A stretch of 64,000 nt of DNA from Bacillus sp. ISL-37 (GTDB lineage: Bacteria > Bacillota > Bacilli > Bacillales > Cytobacillaceae), in the NCBI RefSeq assembly GCF_018613315.1, contig NZ_JAGGQL010000023.1, positions 1 through 64,000 on the forward strand, in the 5' to 3' direction. Shown here in pieces: positions 25,934 to 34,631 of the stretch. A model generated the notes under the pieces. It saw only the letters and a program-made list of their open reading frames with translations. It did not search any database and was not told the DNA's origin. Numbering within the stretch: position 1 is the stretch's first letter; the number at the start of each line of letters is the position of its first letter. The translations under genes and the position numbers were made by a program.

Positions 25934-27769
25934 ATGGTTAAAGAGAGTAAGGCTACGGAAGTGAAGCGCTACACAATACAGCAGTTTTATGGATCAGAAT
26001 CAATTACGGGTAATTCGATTTCATCTGATGGAAAGAAAGTTTTGTTTTCAGGAGACAAGACGGGGATTTACAACGCGTATTGTGTGTCGGTTGAAGACGG
26101 TGTGAGGACACAGCTGACGCATTCTGAGGATAATGCTGTTCTTGTTGTGAGCTACTTTCCCGATGATGACCGCTTTTTATTTTTAAGCGATAAGGGCGGG
26201 AATGAAATCTTACATATTTATGTAAAAAATGAGAATGGGGAAGAGGTTGACCTCACTCCAGGAGAGCAAGAACGTGCGGAATTTTACAGCTGGAGTCAGG
26301 ACGGAAAAAGCTTTTTCTACGGGTCCAATAAGCGTAATCCTAGTTACCTGGACGTCTATGAAATGGATATTGCCACTTTTGAACCTACTTGTATTTTTAC
26401 GAATGATGAAGGATATGAATTTGGGTCCATCTCTCTGAATAAGCGGTTTATTTCCTTAGGAAAAGTGAACAATGCCAATGATTCCAATGTTTACATTTTT
26501 GACCGGCAAACGGAGAAGCTTATGCATGCCACTCCGCATGAAGGGGATATCCAGAACATCCCACAAGCATTCTGCAGGAATTCCGAGAACCTTTATTTCC
26601 TTACTGATGATAATGAGGAATTCCTATATCTGAAAAAGTACCACATTGCAACAGGTGTAAAAGAGGATGTTGTGAAGGAAAATTGGGATATCATGTTCAC
26701 GCGCTTCTCCAAACAGAATACCTATATGGTTTATGGGGTTAATCAGGATGCCAGTACCGTCGTGAAGGTTCTTCATGTGGGCACTGGAAATTATCTGGAC
26801 CTGCCGCAACTTCCGGAAGGGCAAATTTTGGACTTGAAGTTTTCCGCGGATGAGAGTCTGTTGACCTTCTTGTTTAACGGTCCGAAATCGCCCACGAATT
26901 TATATAGCTACAAGCTTGGGACATCTCAATTAAAACAGCTCACCGATGCCCTTAACCCGGAGATTAGCCAGACGGACTTGGCAAACGGGGAAGTGATTCG
27001 CTTCCCGTCCTTTGATGGATTGGAGATTCCGGGAATTTATTACCGGCCAAACGTGAAGGCAGGCGAAAAGGCTCCGGCACTTGTCTTTGTCCACGGAGGT
27101 CCCGGCGGGCAGTCAAGAACTGATTACAGTCCACTTTTCCAATACCTGACCAATAACGGCTATGCTGTTTTGGCAGTAAATAACCGCGGCAGCTCGGGGT
27201 ACGGCAAAACGTTCTTTAGCGCGGCTGACCTTAAGCACGGGGAAATTGACCTTGAGGATTGCATCCAGGCCAAGAAGTTTCTGCGGGGGCAGGCTGATAT
27301 TGATGGAGAAAAAATCGGCATCATTGGCGGAAGCTACGGCGGCTATATGGTTCTTACAGCGCTGGCTTTCAGACCTGATGAGTTCAATGTCGGGGTGGAT
27401 ATCTTTGGAGTCTCGAACTGGGAACGCACACTGAAAAGCATTCCGGCCTGGTGGGAAAGCTTCCGTGATGCCCTTTACAAAAAAATCGGAAACCCGTATA
27501 CGCAGACAGAATACATCCGGAGCATCTCTCCATTGTTCCATGCTGACAAAATCAACAAGCCGATGATTGTTTTGCAGGGAGCAAATGACCCGCGTGTCCT
27601 GAAGGTCGAGTCCGACGAAATCGTGGCAGCATTAGAAAAGAACAATGTACCGGTGGAATATATCGTCTTCCCTGATGAGGGACACGGCTTTATGAAAAAA
27701 GAAAACAGGATAAAAGGCTACCGAGCCGTCCTGGACTTTTTAGAACAATATTTAAAACGATCATACTAA
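25934..27769 (+). CDS. S9-family (prolyl oligopeptidase-like) peptidase
   Basis: A 611-residue protein. An N-terminal beta-propeller (about 30-350) is followed by an alpha/beta-hydrolase domain. Catalytic residues are Ser in IIGGSYGGYMVL (about 469), Asp in LQGANDPRVL (about 550) and His in PDEGHGFMKKENR (about 582); VFVHGGPGGQSR forms the oxyanion region. There is no signal peptide, so it probably trims peptides in the cytoplasm like acylaminoacyl peptidases. ATG 25934 lies 10 nt after AAGGAGA. It has its own terminator. Confidence 0.9.
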   Translation: MVKESKATEVKRYTIQQFYGSESITGNSISSDGKKVLFSGDKTGIYNAYCVSVEDGVRTQLTHSEDNAVLVVSYFPDDDRFLFLSDKGGNEILHIYVKNENGEEVDLTPGEQERAEFYSWSQDGKSFFYGSNKRNPSYLDVYEMDIATFEPTCIFTNDEGYEFGSISLNKRFISLGKVNNANDSNVYIFDRQTEKLMHATPHEGDIQNIPQAFCRNSENLYFLTDDNEEFLYLKKYHIATGVKEDVVKENWDIMFTRFSKQNTYMVYGVNQDASTVVKVLHVGTGNYLDLPQLPEGQILDLKFSADESLLTFLFNGPKSPTNLYSYKLGTSQLKQLTDALNPEISQTDLANGEVIRFPSFDGLEIPGIYYRPNVKAGEKAPALVFVHGGPGGQSRTDYSPLFQYLTNNGYAVLAVNNRGSSGYGKTFFSAADLKHGEIDLEDCIQAKKFLRGQADIDGEKIGIIGGSYGGYMVLTALAFRPDEFNVGVDIFGVSNWERTLKSIPAWWESFRDALYKKIGNPYTQTEYIRSISPLFHADKINKPMIVLQGANDPRVLKVESDEIVAALEKNNVPVEYIVFPDEGHGFMKKENRIKGYRAVLDFLEQYLKRSY

Positions 27770-27774
27770 AAAGA

Positions 27775-27803
27775 ATCGTCTGGAGTGAACTCCAGGCGAT
27801 TTT
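27775..27803 (+). terminator. terminator of S9 peptidase gene
   Basis: CGTCTGGAGT and ACTCCAGGCG pair around a GA loop and are followed by ATTTTTC. Confidence 0.75.
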
Positions 27804-27807
27804 TCGG

Positions 27808-27836
27808 TGGGACACTGGGACGATTCTCGCGTCCCA
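27808..27836. repeat. dispersed palindrome, TGGGAC arms
   Basis: TGGGACAC and GCGTCCCA pair with one mismatch around TGGGACGATTCTC, right after the peptidase terminator. Confidence 0.7.
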
Positions 27837-27978
27837 TTTGGGAACCGAAATTAAAATAGTATTGATGGAGTGTATTGTTCCTAATACAGAGCTCACTCCC
27901 CCACACTCCAAAAAACCGCAAATTTGGAAAAGAAATCGTCTTCCTTCCTCTCTATAATCTTGTTAGGGGGAGATGAAA

Positions 27979-29211
27979 TTGACTTTTAATAAAAAGATGG
28001 ATTCATATCGTGTCTATATATATACACGTTTTTGGTCGCAGTTCTTTTTTACATTTATCTTTACGGTTAACCTGCTGTATCATGTGAAGGTCGTGGGTCT
28101 TGATCCGTTGCAGCTGGTCCTGGTCGGGACTGTTCTGGAGGCGGTTGTGTTCCTGTTTGAAATTCCCACTGGGTTTGTCGCGGATTTGAAAAGTCGCAGG
28201 CTTTCTGTGATTATTGGGTATTTTTTGATTGGGGCCGGGTTCCTCATCGAGGGTTCGTTTCCGTATTTCGTGGCCGTGTTAGTGTCTCAGGTTCTTTGGG
28301 GAATTGGCTACACGTTCACTAGCGGTGCGCATCAGGCGTGGATTGCGGATGAAATTGGAGAAGATCGGGCTTCTGAGGCGTTTGTCAATGGTGCCAAAGC
28401 TGGCAAGCTCGGAGAAGTAATCGCGATTCCTTTAAGTATGTTGGTCGGTTACTATTTCATGATCAATCTGCCTATCATCATTGGCGGATTATCTATGGTG
28501 GGATTAGCGGTTTTTCTGCTCTTTTTTATGAGGGAAGAGAACTTCAAGCCTGCTCAACATGAAAATACATCCACTTGGAAGACCTTGAAACGCAATATGA
28601 ACGAGATGGTCCATTATACAAAGGCCAGTTATCTGATGCGGATTCTTTTCCTTATTGCCTTGTTTTTCGGGTTATATAGCGAAGGCTTTGACAGGCTATG
28701 GATTTCTCACTTTCTTGAAGAAACTCAACTTGCCTACATGACAGAAGGAAATTTGGTCATCCTGATTGGCAGCATTAATTTTGTCGTGATGCTCCTTTCA
28801 TTTGTCGGCCTTCATTTTATCAGCCGGAGTTCTCTCCATCATCAGCTAAACACCATCTATGTATCCTTGCTGATCGGATGTGTTCTGATCATCACGTCGC
28901 TGACCGGTTTTGCTCTTTCAACTGGCATCATCAGCTTGCTGTGCTTTTACCTGATCATACAAGGAACGAGGTCTGTGATGGCACCGCTTGAGGATACCTG
29001 GCTGAACAAAATCATTCCTGATTCCTCGACACGCGCGACGTTCTTTTCGGTAAAAGGCCAGGTTGATGCGATTGGCCAAATAAGCGGAGGACCGGCTATT
29101 GGATTGATTGCCGCCAATTTTTCAATTAAAATCGCCATGATTGCAAGTGCCATTCTTTTAATGCCAGTAATCTATTTCTATCGATTTGCCATCAAAAAAT
29201 CTCGAGGGTGA
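27979..29211 (+). CDS. MFS transporter
   Basis: A 410-residue, 12-helix facilitator of the group often annotated as tetracycline or macrolide-like efflux. FEIPTGFVADLKSRRLSVIIGY is the helix 2-3 loop (motif A-like), and SGAHQAWIADEIGEDRASEAF lies in helix 4 and its loop. The substrate is unknown. TTG 27979 is preferred because GGGGGAG ends 6 nt upstream; the ATG at 27973 touches that site. It converges with an AraC-family gene, and one hairpin serves both ends. Confidence 0.8.
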   Translation: MTFNKKMDSYRVYIYTRFWSQFFFTFIFTVNLLYHVKVVGLDPLQLVLVGTVLEAVVFLFEIPTGFVADLKSRRLSVIIGYFLIGAGFLIEGSFPYFVAVLVSQVLWGIGYTFTSGAHQAWIADEIGEDRASEAFVNGAKAGKLGEVIAIPLSMLVGYYFMINLPIIIGGLSMVGLAVFLLFFMREENFKPAQHENTSTWKTLKRNMNEMVHYTKASYLMRILFLIALFFGLYSEGFDRLWISHFLEETQLAYMTEGNLVILIGSINFVVMLLSFVGLHFISRSSLHHQLNTIYVSLLIGCVLIITSLTGFALSTGIISLLCFYLIIQGTRSVMAPLEDTWLNKIIPDSSTRATFFSVKGQVDAIGQISGGPAIGLIAANFSIKIAMIASAILLMPVIYFYRFAIKKSRG

Positions 29212-29233
29212 TAGAGTCACTCTCGAGATTTTT
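29195..29233. terminator. bidirectional terminator overlapping two stop codons
   Basis: AAAAATCTCGAG-GTGA and TCAC-CTCGAGATTTTT pair around TAGAG. The stops of the MFS gene and of the AraC-family gene both lie within it. Confidence 0.85.
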
Positions 29234-30128
29234 CTTTGATTGGGATATGAATTTCCATATAGATTTTTTTAAAGTCCCAGTAATGGCAATGCTCATCATA
29301 AAATTCAAAATCGAATCCCTCTTCATCCACCTCATAGGATGAATGCGGAAACCAATCCTCCAGTATGTATCTCCACGTCCCTTTGATCGCCGTTGCAAAT
29401 TGGCCAACCTCAACCAAAGGCGTACGGAATATGGCATAAGTAGCCTCGGGGATTCGTGTAGCGGTTACTCCATCCGGTAAGCTCATTTCACCGTCATAAT
29501 CTACAGCAAATAAATAACGACACCCTTCTTCCAGGCTTCGGCTCAAATTGATACAATACTCTCCATGCTTTTTCGGTGACAACACTTCATATAAGTACGT
29601 TTCAATCGAACCATCTGTCAAACCTTCCTGGTCCCAAAAGGCTGGCACATTTCTGTCAGAAGGGAAATTCTCAATACTGAAGATTTTCCCGGCAACATTA
29701 AAAGCGCTTCGCCTGACAATTTGTGGCTGCAGGACAATGCCGCCAGTGTTCTTTTGGTGAAGGCTCATTAGATCCAGTTTTTGCGGCAGTGATGTCGGAC
29801 AATGCTCCTTATAAAGACTCGGCGGACTTCCAAAGCACTTCTTGAACGCTTTCGTAAAACCAGAATGCGTTTCAAACCCATAATCCATGCCAATTTCGAT
29901 GATCTTTTTCCCATTCACTAATTCGTACAGCGCAAACTGAAGCTTCCTTTTCACCACATAATCCATCAATGTATAACCCGTCTGCTTATGAAAAATCCGC
30001 GAAAAATGATAAGGAGAATACCCAACCATTCTCGCCAGCTCTTCAGCACTAAGTTCCTCTTTAATATGATCCTCTATATAATCAATGACACGTTGAAGTA
30101 AAAGTAACTGTTGAATCATCCTCACCAC
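29217..30128 (-). CDS. AraC-family regulator with GyrI-like effector domain
   Basis: A 303-residue regulator of the Rob/SoxS-like two-domain type. Two helix-turn-helices span residues 8-110 (LSAEELARMVGYSPYHFSRIFHKQTG and IIEIGMDYGFETHSGFTKAFKKCFG). A GyrI-like ligand-binding domain (about 135-300) includes RIPEATYAIFRTPL and ends FKKIYMEIHIPIKE. Such proteins sense drugs or metabolites and may control efflux pumps; the convergent MFS gene is a possible target but not a clear one. The start is uncertain: GTG 30128, with an ATG nine bases on. Confidence 0.85.
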   Translation of the reverse strand: MVRMIQQLLLLQRVIDYIEDHIKEELSAEELARMVGYSPYHFSRIFHKQTGYTLMDYVVKRKLQFALYELVNGKKIIEIGMDYGFETHSGFTKAFKKCFGSPPSLYKEHCPTSLPQKLDLMSLHQKNTGGIVLQPQIVRRSAFNVAGKIFSIENFPSDRNVPAFWDQEGLTDGSIETYLYEVLSPKKHGEYCINLSRSLEEGCRYLFAVDYDGEMSLPDGVTATRIPEATYAIFRTPLVEVGQFATAIKGTWRYILEDWFPHSSYEVDEEGFDFEFYDEHCHYWDFKKIYMEIHIPIKEKSRE

Positions 30129-30215
30129 TTTACGGGTAATCTCTCCCCTCCAATTTTACAAGACTTTTGGGGTACGTGGAATAATGAAACGCCAAAACCG
30201 CCTCCGTATCTCTAA

Positions 30216-30298
30216 AATGTGACACACTGTCACATTCGACATTGACATGTGACACGGTGTCATATATTATAAAACTATAATATGACACCGTGTCATAT
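30216..30298 (+). promoter_or_regulatory. promoter with three TetR-type operators
   Basis: TTGACA (30242-30247) and TATTAT (30265-30270) are 17 nt apart. Three related palindromes surround them: TGTGACACACTGTCACA (30218-30234), ATGTGACACGGTGTCATAT (30247-30265) and ATATGACACCGTGTCATAT (30280-30298). The last two straddle the -10 region, so a bound repressor would block initiation. This implies self-repression by the TetR protein encoded next. Confidence 0.75.
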
Positions 30299-30310
30299 CT
30301 CTAAACTGAG

Positions 30311-30961
30311 GTGATCACTATTCCAAAGCAAACGTTTTTTAATTTGTCAGAGCAAAAACGGAAAAAGCTGCTGGAATCAGCAGAAATTGAGTTCGCAAGA
30401 GCTCCTTTATTTGAAGCTTCGATAGCAAATATCATTAAAACGGCTGGTATATCTCGAGGTAGCTTTTATCAATATTTCGAGGACAAAGATGATTTATATT
30501 TCTATTTATTAGAAGATAAATTAAAAAAGGGCAAAATCTATTTCAGCGCCTTACTGGCAAAGCATCAGGGGGATGTAATCGAAGCTTTGATTGAACTCCA
30601 AAATTACTTTTTACTTGCCCTATCAGATGAGGAAGAGAAGCAATTTTTAAAAAATGCCCTGCTTTTCACAACACATAGGGTAGAGAGCTCCTTTACAAGT
30701 ATTTGGGATACCTATTTGGATAACCAGGAATTCAAGAAGGTTGGGGAATTGATTAGCAGAGACTACCTGAATTCAACTGCCGAAAAAGAGCTGTTACATA
30801 TCTTTAAAATGGTCTCTGCACTGGCCTTTAACAACCTGATTGAAAAAACAGTAAAGGGCTTATCTGATGATGAGGCAATGGAATCCTTTAAACTTAGTAT
30901 GAGTTTGCTAAAACAAGGTATATACAAGAAAACGACTGATCAGTACGGAGGTGTAGGTTAA
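30311..30961 (+). CDS. TetR/AcrR-family regulator
   Basis: A protein of about 216 residues. The N-terminal helix-turn-helix spans about 12-60 (ANIIKTAGISRGSFYQYFEDKDDLYFYLLEDK); the rest is the helical ligand and dimer domain. The GTG start at 30311 is itself part of GAGGTG, so the exact start is open. The stop overlaps the ATG of the Spx-like gene (TAATG), making a coupled two-gene operon behind three GACAC palindromes that are very probably its own operators. The inducer is unknown. Confidence 0.85.
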   Translation: MITIPKQTFFNLSEQKRKKLLESAEIEFARAPLFEASIANIIKTAGISRGSFYQYFEDKDDLYFYLLEDKLKKGKIYFSALLAKHQGDVIEALIELQNYFLLALSDEEEKQFLKNALLFTTHRVESSFTSIWDTYLDNQEFKKVGELISRDYLNSTAEKELLHIFKMVSALAFNNLIEKTVKGLSDDEAMESFKLSMSLLKQGIYKKTTDQYGGVG

Positions 30962-31371
30962 TGACTGTAATGATATATGGATTGGGATGCAGATCTACCA
31001 AGAAAGCAAGAAAATGGATGGTAAACAACCAGATTCCTTTCGTGGAAAGGGATATGATGGAGGAGCCTTTAACGGTTCATGAGCTTCAGGAACTATTACA
31101 ATTGACCACTGATGGTACCGATGACATTCTCTCTAAAAGGTCCCTTCCTTATAGAACCATGAATATAGATTTTGATAACCTTTCTTTGCTTGAATTACTG
31201 GAAATGATCCATCAACACCCCCGGTTACTGAAGAGTCCTCTAATCGTGGAAAACAAGAAGCTTCAAGTTGGTTATAACGAGGAGGAAATCCGGCAATTCC
31301 TTCCGAGAAAGGTTCGTAAGTTTCAGTGGCTGCAATGGAAAATGGAACACTTACAACCTATAGAGAGTTAA
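30961..31371 (+). CDS. Spx/ArsC-family protein lacking the CxxC switch
   Basis: A 136-residue relative of Spx, the RNA polymerase alpha-binding regulator of thiol stress. Family landmarks are present: PFVERDMMEEPLT, the LQVGYNEEEIRQFLPRKVR near the C-terminus that is nearly identical to Spx, and the overall length. Differences are informative: the CxxC redox switch reads C-R-S-T, and the RPI motif is KSPLIV. It may still bind polymerase but cannot form the usual disulphide. Translation is coupled to the TetR gene upstream, unlike housekeeping spx. Confidence 0.85.
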   Translation: MTVMIYGLGCRSTKKARKWMVNNQIPFVERDMMEEPLTVHELQELLQLTTDGTDDILSKRSLPYRTMNIDFDNLSLLELLEMIHQHPRLLKSPLIVENKKLQVGYNEEEIRQFLPRKVRKFQWLQWKMEHLQPIES

Positions 31372-31485
31372 CTTTTTCGGAAGTTTTTTATCAGAAATGG
31401 TGGCCTCCCCTCTGTTAGAGTCCCTCCTTAATTGATGGCTGTGATGGTGGCGAGATAAACTATAACCACAAGGAGTAGTCCCTAA

Positions 31486-32238
31486 ATGGAAGAATTGACT
31501 CAGCAGTATAGAATCAATCCGAAAGAAATGAGAAACGACCTAAAAAGGTTTTCATTGATTTATAAATTTGCTCTGGATGAAATGAATACAAAGATCAATA
31601 TTTTAAAAGAGGAATTTATTCATATACACGATTACAATCCAATTGAACATTGTAATTCAAGGCTAAAGTCTCCCGAGAGTATCATAAAAAAAGTGATCAG
31701 GAAGAACCTTAGCATTTCAATAGAATCCATCAGGGAGAACATTAAAGACATCGCCGGAATCCGAATCATCTGTCCATTTATCACAGATGTTTATAAAATA
31801 AGCCAGATGATTGAAAAGCAAAGAGATATAGAATTGGTTGAACGGAAGGATTACATTAAACAGCCAAAACCCAACGGTTATCAGAGTCTCCATCTTATTA
31901 TCAAAATCCCGGTTTTTATGTCTGACCGAGTAGAGATGGTATTTGTGGAACTGCAGATTCGAACCATCGCCATGGATTTTTGGGCGAGTCTAGAGCACAA
32001 AATATATTATAAATATGAGAAAGAAATACCTGAACGGATCAAAAAAGATTTGAAGGACGCAGCCATTTCAGCTGCTGAATTGGATATGAAAATGGAGAGG
32101 ATCAATAACGAAGTAGCAGATTTGAAAGTGAAGGAAAATACGGGAGAAGACTTTCTTATTTTCAATGAAACGAATAATTTCCAGTCATTCCTTAATGGCT
32201 TTTTTGTGGATGCTCCCAGAGAGGTAAAGAAGAAGTGA
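31486..32238 (+). CDS. sasA: small alarmone synthetase, YwaC/RelP type
   Basis: A 250-residue single-domain (p)ppGpp synthetase. The RelA/SpoT synthetase core (about 45-190) shows DIAGIRIICPFITDVY, KDYIKQPKPNGYQSLHLI and ELQIRTIAMDFWASLEHKIYYK, very close to B. subtilis YwaC. There is no hydrolase or TGS/ACT domain. The C-terminus is about 40 residues longer than in YwaC. YwaC-type enzymes are usually induced by cell-wall stress. ATG 31486 has AAGGAG upstream. It follows the TetR-Spx operon by 114 bp and may read through from it or have its own promoter. Confidence 0.9.
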   Translation: MEELTQQYRINPKEMRNDLKRFSLIYKFALDEMNTKINILKEEFIHIHDYNPIEHCNSRLKSPESIIKKVIRKNLSISIESIRENIKDIAGIRIICPFITDVYKISQMIEKQRDIELVERKDYIKQPKPNGYQSLHLIIKIPVFMSDRVEMVFVELQIRTIAMDFWASLEHKIYYKYEKEIPERIKKDLKDAAISAAELDMKMERINNEVADLKVKENTGEDFLIFNETNNFQSFLNGFFVDAPREVKKK

Positions 32239-32324
32239 GACACGGAACGGTTCTGCATCCTACTAAATAGACTTTTTTACATTTGCCGGACTTCGGAACC
32301 GCCCTCGCCCTATGTCTGATACTG

Positions 32325-32400
32325 GCTAATCGTACCCTTATGCGGCCTTTCTCCTTCTCATAAGGGTACTTTTTCGGGCTAATCGTACCCTTATGTGAAC
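32325..32400. repeat. 53-bp hairpin repeat, one and a half units
   Basis: Two starts of GCTAATCGTACCCTTATG (32325 and 32378) are 53 bp apart. The first unit has the full GTACCCTTATG / CATAAGGGTAC hairpin; the second stops after its first arm. It lies upstream of the haloperoxidase gene. Confidence 0.85.
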
Positions 32401-32404
32401 TCCC

Positions 32405-32428
32405 GGGACACAGGGACGGTTCTCGTGT
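32405..32428. repeat. dispersed palindrome next to 53-bp repeat
   Basis: GGGACACAGGGACGGTTC followed by TCGTGT. The outer right arm (TATCATCCC) is degraded. It lies 5 bp beyond the 53-bp repeat. Confidence 0.6.
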
Positions 32429-32593
32429 ATCATCCCTGACAGTTACCTTCTGCTTTTTTTTCGTCTCATTCCGCTCTAGTCTATTTTCCTACCAATCTGT
32501 ATCCCGCATTTATTCGAGGGCATATGATGGAAGGATTAGACTAGTTCTTCCACAGCAGTGATGTGGAAGAAAATTATTAAACAGGGTGATAAT

Positions 32594-34153
32594 ATGGGAA
32601 GAAGAAATAGACGTAAAAGAAGAAGGAAAGAAAATCATGAAAAAGGATGTTATGCTGGCCCTTTACGAGCAGAAGAGCGGAGTAGGAAGGCTTATGACAT
32701 TCGCTATCAAGCGGCTGTGGACCAGAGAAATGCTCCGCTTCCAGACCACAAATGCAATGGTGACGAAAGCTTGTACCCTGACAAAATAGCAAACTTCTCA
32801 AAAGGACTGCCACATAATCCGCTTGGAGAAGTAGACTTAAAGGCATACAAACTTTATTTGAAAGCACTTAGCAACGGCAGGGTAAGTGATTTTGATTTGA
32901 TTCCCCTAGGCGGTTCTGCCAAGCTTGCGAATCCACAGGCTGCTTATGCATTTGATTTTATTGGTGCAGATAGCCATAAAATGAACCTCCCTATCCCGCC
33001 TACATTCAACAGCGCCTGGCAGGCAGGCGAAATGGTAGAAGTCTACTGGCGGGCACTGACCAGGGATGTTCCATTTTCAGAATTCAGCAGCAACCCTCTT
33101 ACAAAAGCAGCGGCATGCGAATTGTCAGGACTCTCGGATTACCGCGGACCAAAAGTCAAAGGGACAGTAACAACCGGTACTTTGTTCCGGGGGAATACAC
33201 CTGGTGATCTTACTGGTCCTTATATCTCACAATTCCTATGGAAGGACATCCCTTTCGGTGCAAAGACCATTACGCAGAAATATCGTACAACAACTGCTGG
33301 CACAAACCACTTAACCTCTTACGATGACTGGCTGAACATCCAGAATGGAGGACCATCTGAGGCATCTCTCTATGACTCTGAAGCCCGTTATATCCGAAAT
33401 GGGCGTGATTTAGCTGAATACGTTCATCACGATTTCTCTTATCAAGGTTCTCTTTCAGCCTGTCTAATTCTGCAGAGTTTTGGAAATGAAGCCATTGACC
33501 AAGCTAATCCATACCTGGATTCAGCAACAGAAGGCGGATTTGTAACCTTTGGTGCTGCTCACATTCTCGATCTGGTTTCTAAGGTAGCCTGCATAGCGTT
33601 AAAAGCTGCCTGGTGCCAAAAGTTCTTGATCCACCGCAGGCTTAGGCCCGAGGAATTCGGAGGACGCATCCACAATCATCTAACAGGTAATTCCAGTTAT
33701 CCATTCCATCATGAAGCATTAGAGTCCCAGGCCCTTCGTAAAACTTTCAAACAGTTTGGCACTTATCTGCTGCCTATGGCCTACCCAGAGGGCTGCCCCA
33801 CGCACCCAGCCTATCCTGCAGGACACGCCTGCATTGCCGGCGCAGGAATAACCGTACTAAAAGCTTTTTTCAATGAATCCTTCATCATTCCGGACCCCGT
33901 AGAAGCAAAAACTGACGGACTGTCCTTAAAGTCTTACGAAGGCAATCCTCTGACAATCGGAGGAGAATTAAATAAGCTGGCCTCCAACATTGCTCTTGGC
34001 AGGGATACGGCCGGTGTCCATTGGCGTTCTGATGGAATAGAAGGTCTAAAATTGGGAGAATCAATCGCAATCGAGATTCTCAAGGACTATAGCAAAACCT
34101 ATAATGAAAGTTTTGCCGGATTTTCCCTTACAAATTTGATGGTACTGCCATAA
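32594..34153 (+). CDS. vanadium-dependent haloperoxidase-like protein
   Basis: A 519-residue protein of the vanadium haloperoxidase/PAP2 acid phosphatase superfamily. The oxyanion site is complete: KFLIHRRLRPEEFGG (Lys about 343 and the Arg-Pro), HPAYPAGHACIAGA (His about 411) and NIALGRDTAGVHWRSDG (Arg about 471, His about 477). These motifs suit vanadate-dependent halide oxidation or phosphate-ester hydrolysis; which one cannot be told. The N-terminus is strongly basic (GRRNRRKRRRKE) without a signal peptide. The start is ATG 32594 with AGGGTGA upstream, not 32558. It is flanked on both sides by 53-bp hairpin repeats. Confidence 0.85.
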   Translation: MGRRNRRKRRRKENHEKGCYAGPLRAEERSRKAYDIRYQAAVDQRNAPLPDHKCNGDESLYPDKIANFSKGLPHNPLGEVDLKAYKLYLKALSNGRVSDFDLIPLGGSAKLANPQAAYAFDFIGADSHKMNLPIPPTFNSAWQAGEMVEVYWRALTRDVPFSEFSSNPLTKAAACELSGLSDYRGPKVKGTVTTGTLFRGNTPGDLTGPYISQFLWKDIPFGAKTITQKYRTTTAGTNHLTSYDDWLNIQNGGPSEASLYDSEARYIRNGRDLAEYVHHDFSYQGSLSACLILQSFGNEAIDQANPYLDSATEGGFVTFGAAHILDLVSKVACIALKAAWCQKFLIHRRLRPEEFGGRIHNHLTGNSSYPFHHEALESQALRKTFKQFGTYLLPMAYPEGCPTHPAYPAGHACIAGAGITVLKAFFNESFIIPDPVEAKTDGLSLKSYEGNPLTIGGELNKLASNIALGRDTAGVHWRSDGIEGLKLGESIAIEILKDYSKTYNESFAGFSLTNLMVLP

Positions 34154-34171
34154 CCATCTGATCTCCCTTTT

Positions 34172-34209
34172 TAAAAGAAGTGAAGGAACTATTCTTAGCT
34201 TCTTTTTTA
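34172..34209 (+). terminator. terminator of haloperoxidase gene
   Basis: AAGAAG-TG-AAG and CTT-AG-CTTCTT pair with an internal bulge and are followed by TTTTATT. Confidence 0.55.
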
Positions 34210-34287
34210 TTCCTGGAGTAAACGTGGAAGCTTCTAAGGAAACAGTCAGGCTATATATTTTACTGCTAACTGCCGATCACCATATCA

Positions 34288-34431
34288 TTATTGGTGCGCT
34301 GGATGTGAATAGACATCCTCATTTGCTATCTCCCCGAGTTTTCTATACTCGCCAATAAAGACAAGGAATGCACCTATTACAAGAACCCCGGTACCAAGAA
34401 CAATTATACTTTGGGTAGAATAGCTCTCCAT
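34288..34431 (-). CDS. small single-span membrane protein
   Basis: A 47-residue protein with one transmembrane helix (IIVLGTGVLVIGAFLVFIG, about 9-27) and a charged C-terminal tail. ATG 34431 is preceded by GGAGG 6-7 nt upstream, which decides the start; the reading frame extends upstream to 34557 but that part has no such site. No family is recognised. It converges with the haloperoxidase gene. Confidence 0.55.
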   Translation of the reverse strand: MESYSTQSIIVLGTGVLVIGAFLVFIGEYRKLGEIANEDVYSHPAHQ

Positions 34432-34631
34432 TTTGCACCTCCAAAATATTTTCGCCCAATATCCTATTCTATTTTTATCCAATGGTGCAGGTCTTCTCAT
34501 GGACACAGTGAGAGTGAAGTTTCCAACTAGTGAAGTCGAGAAGCTTGAAAAAACCAACCTTCGTTGACACTACAATTTTGTCTTCAGCCATGACAATTAC
34601 ATCAACCATTTCACTAACCCAAGACAAACGA

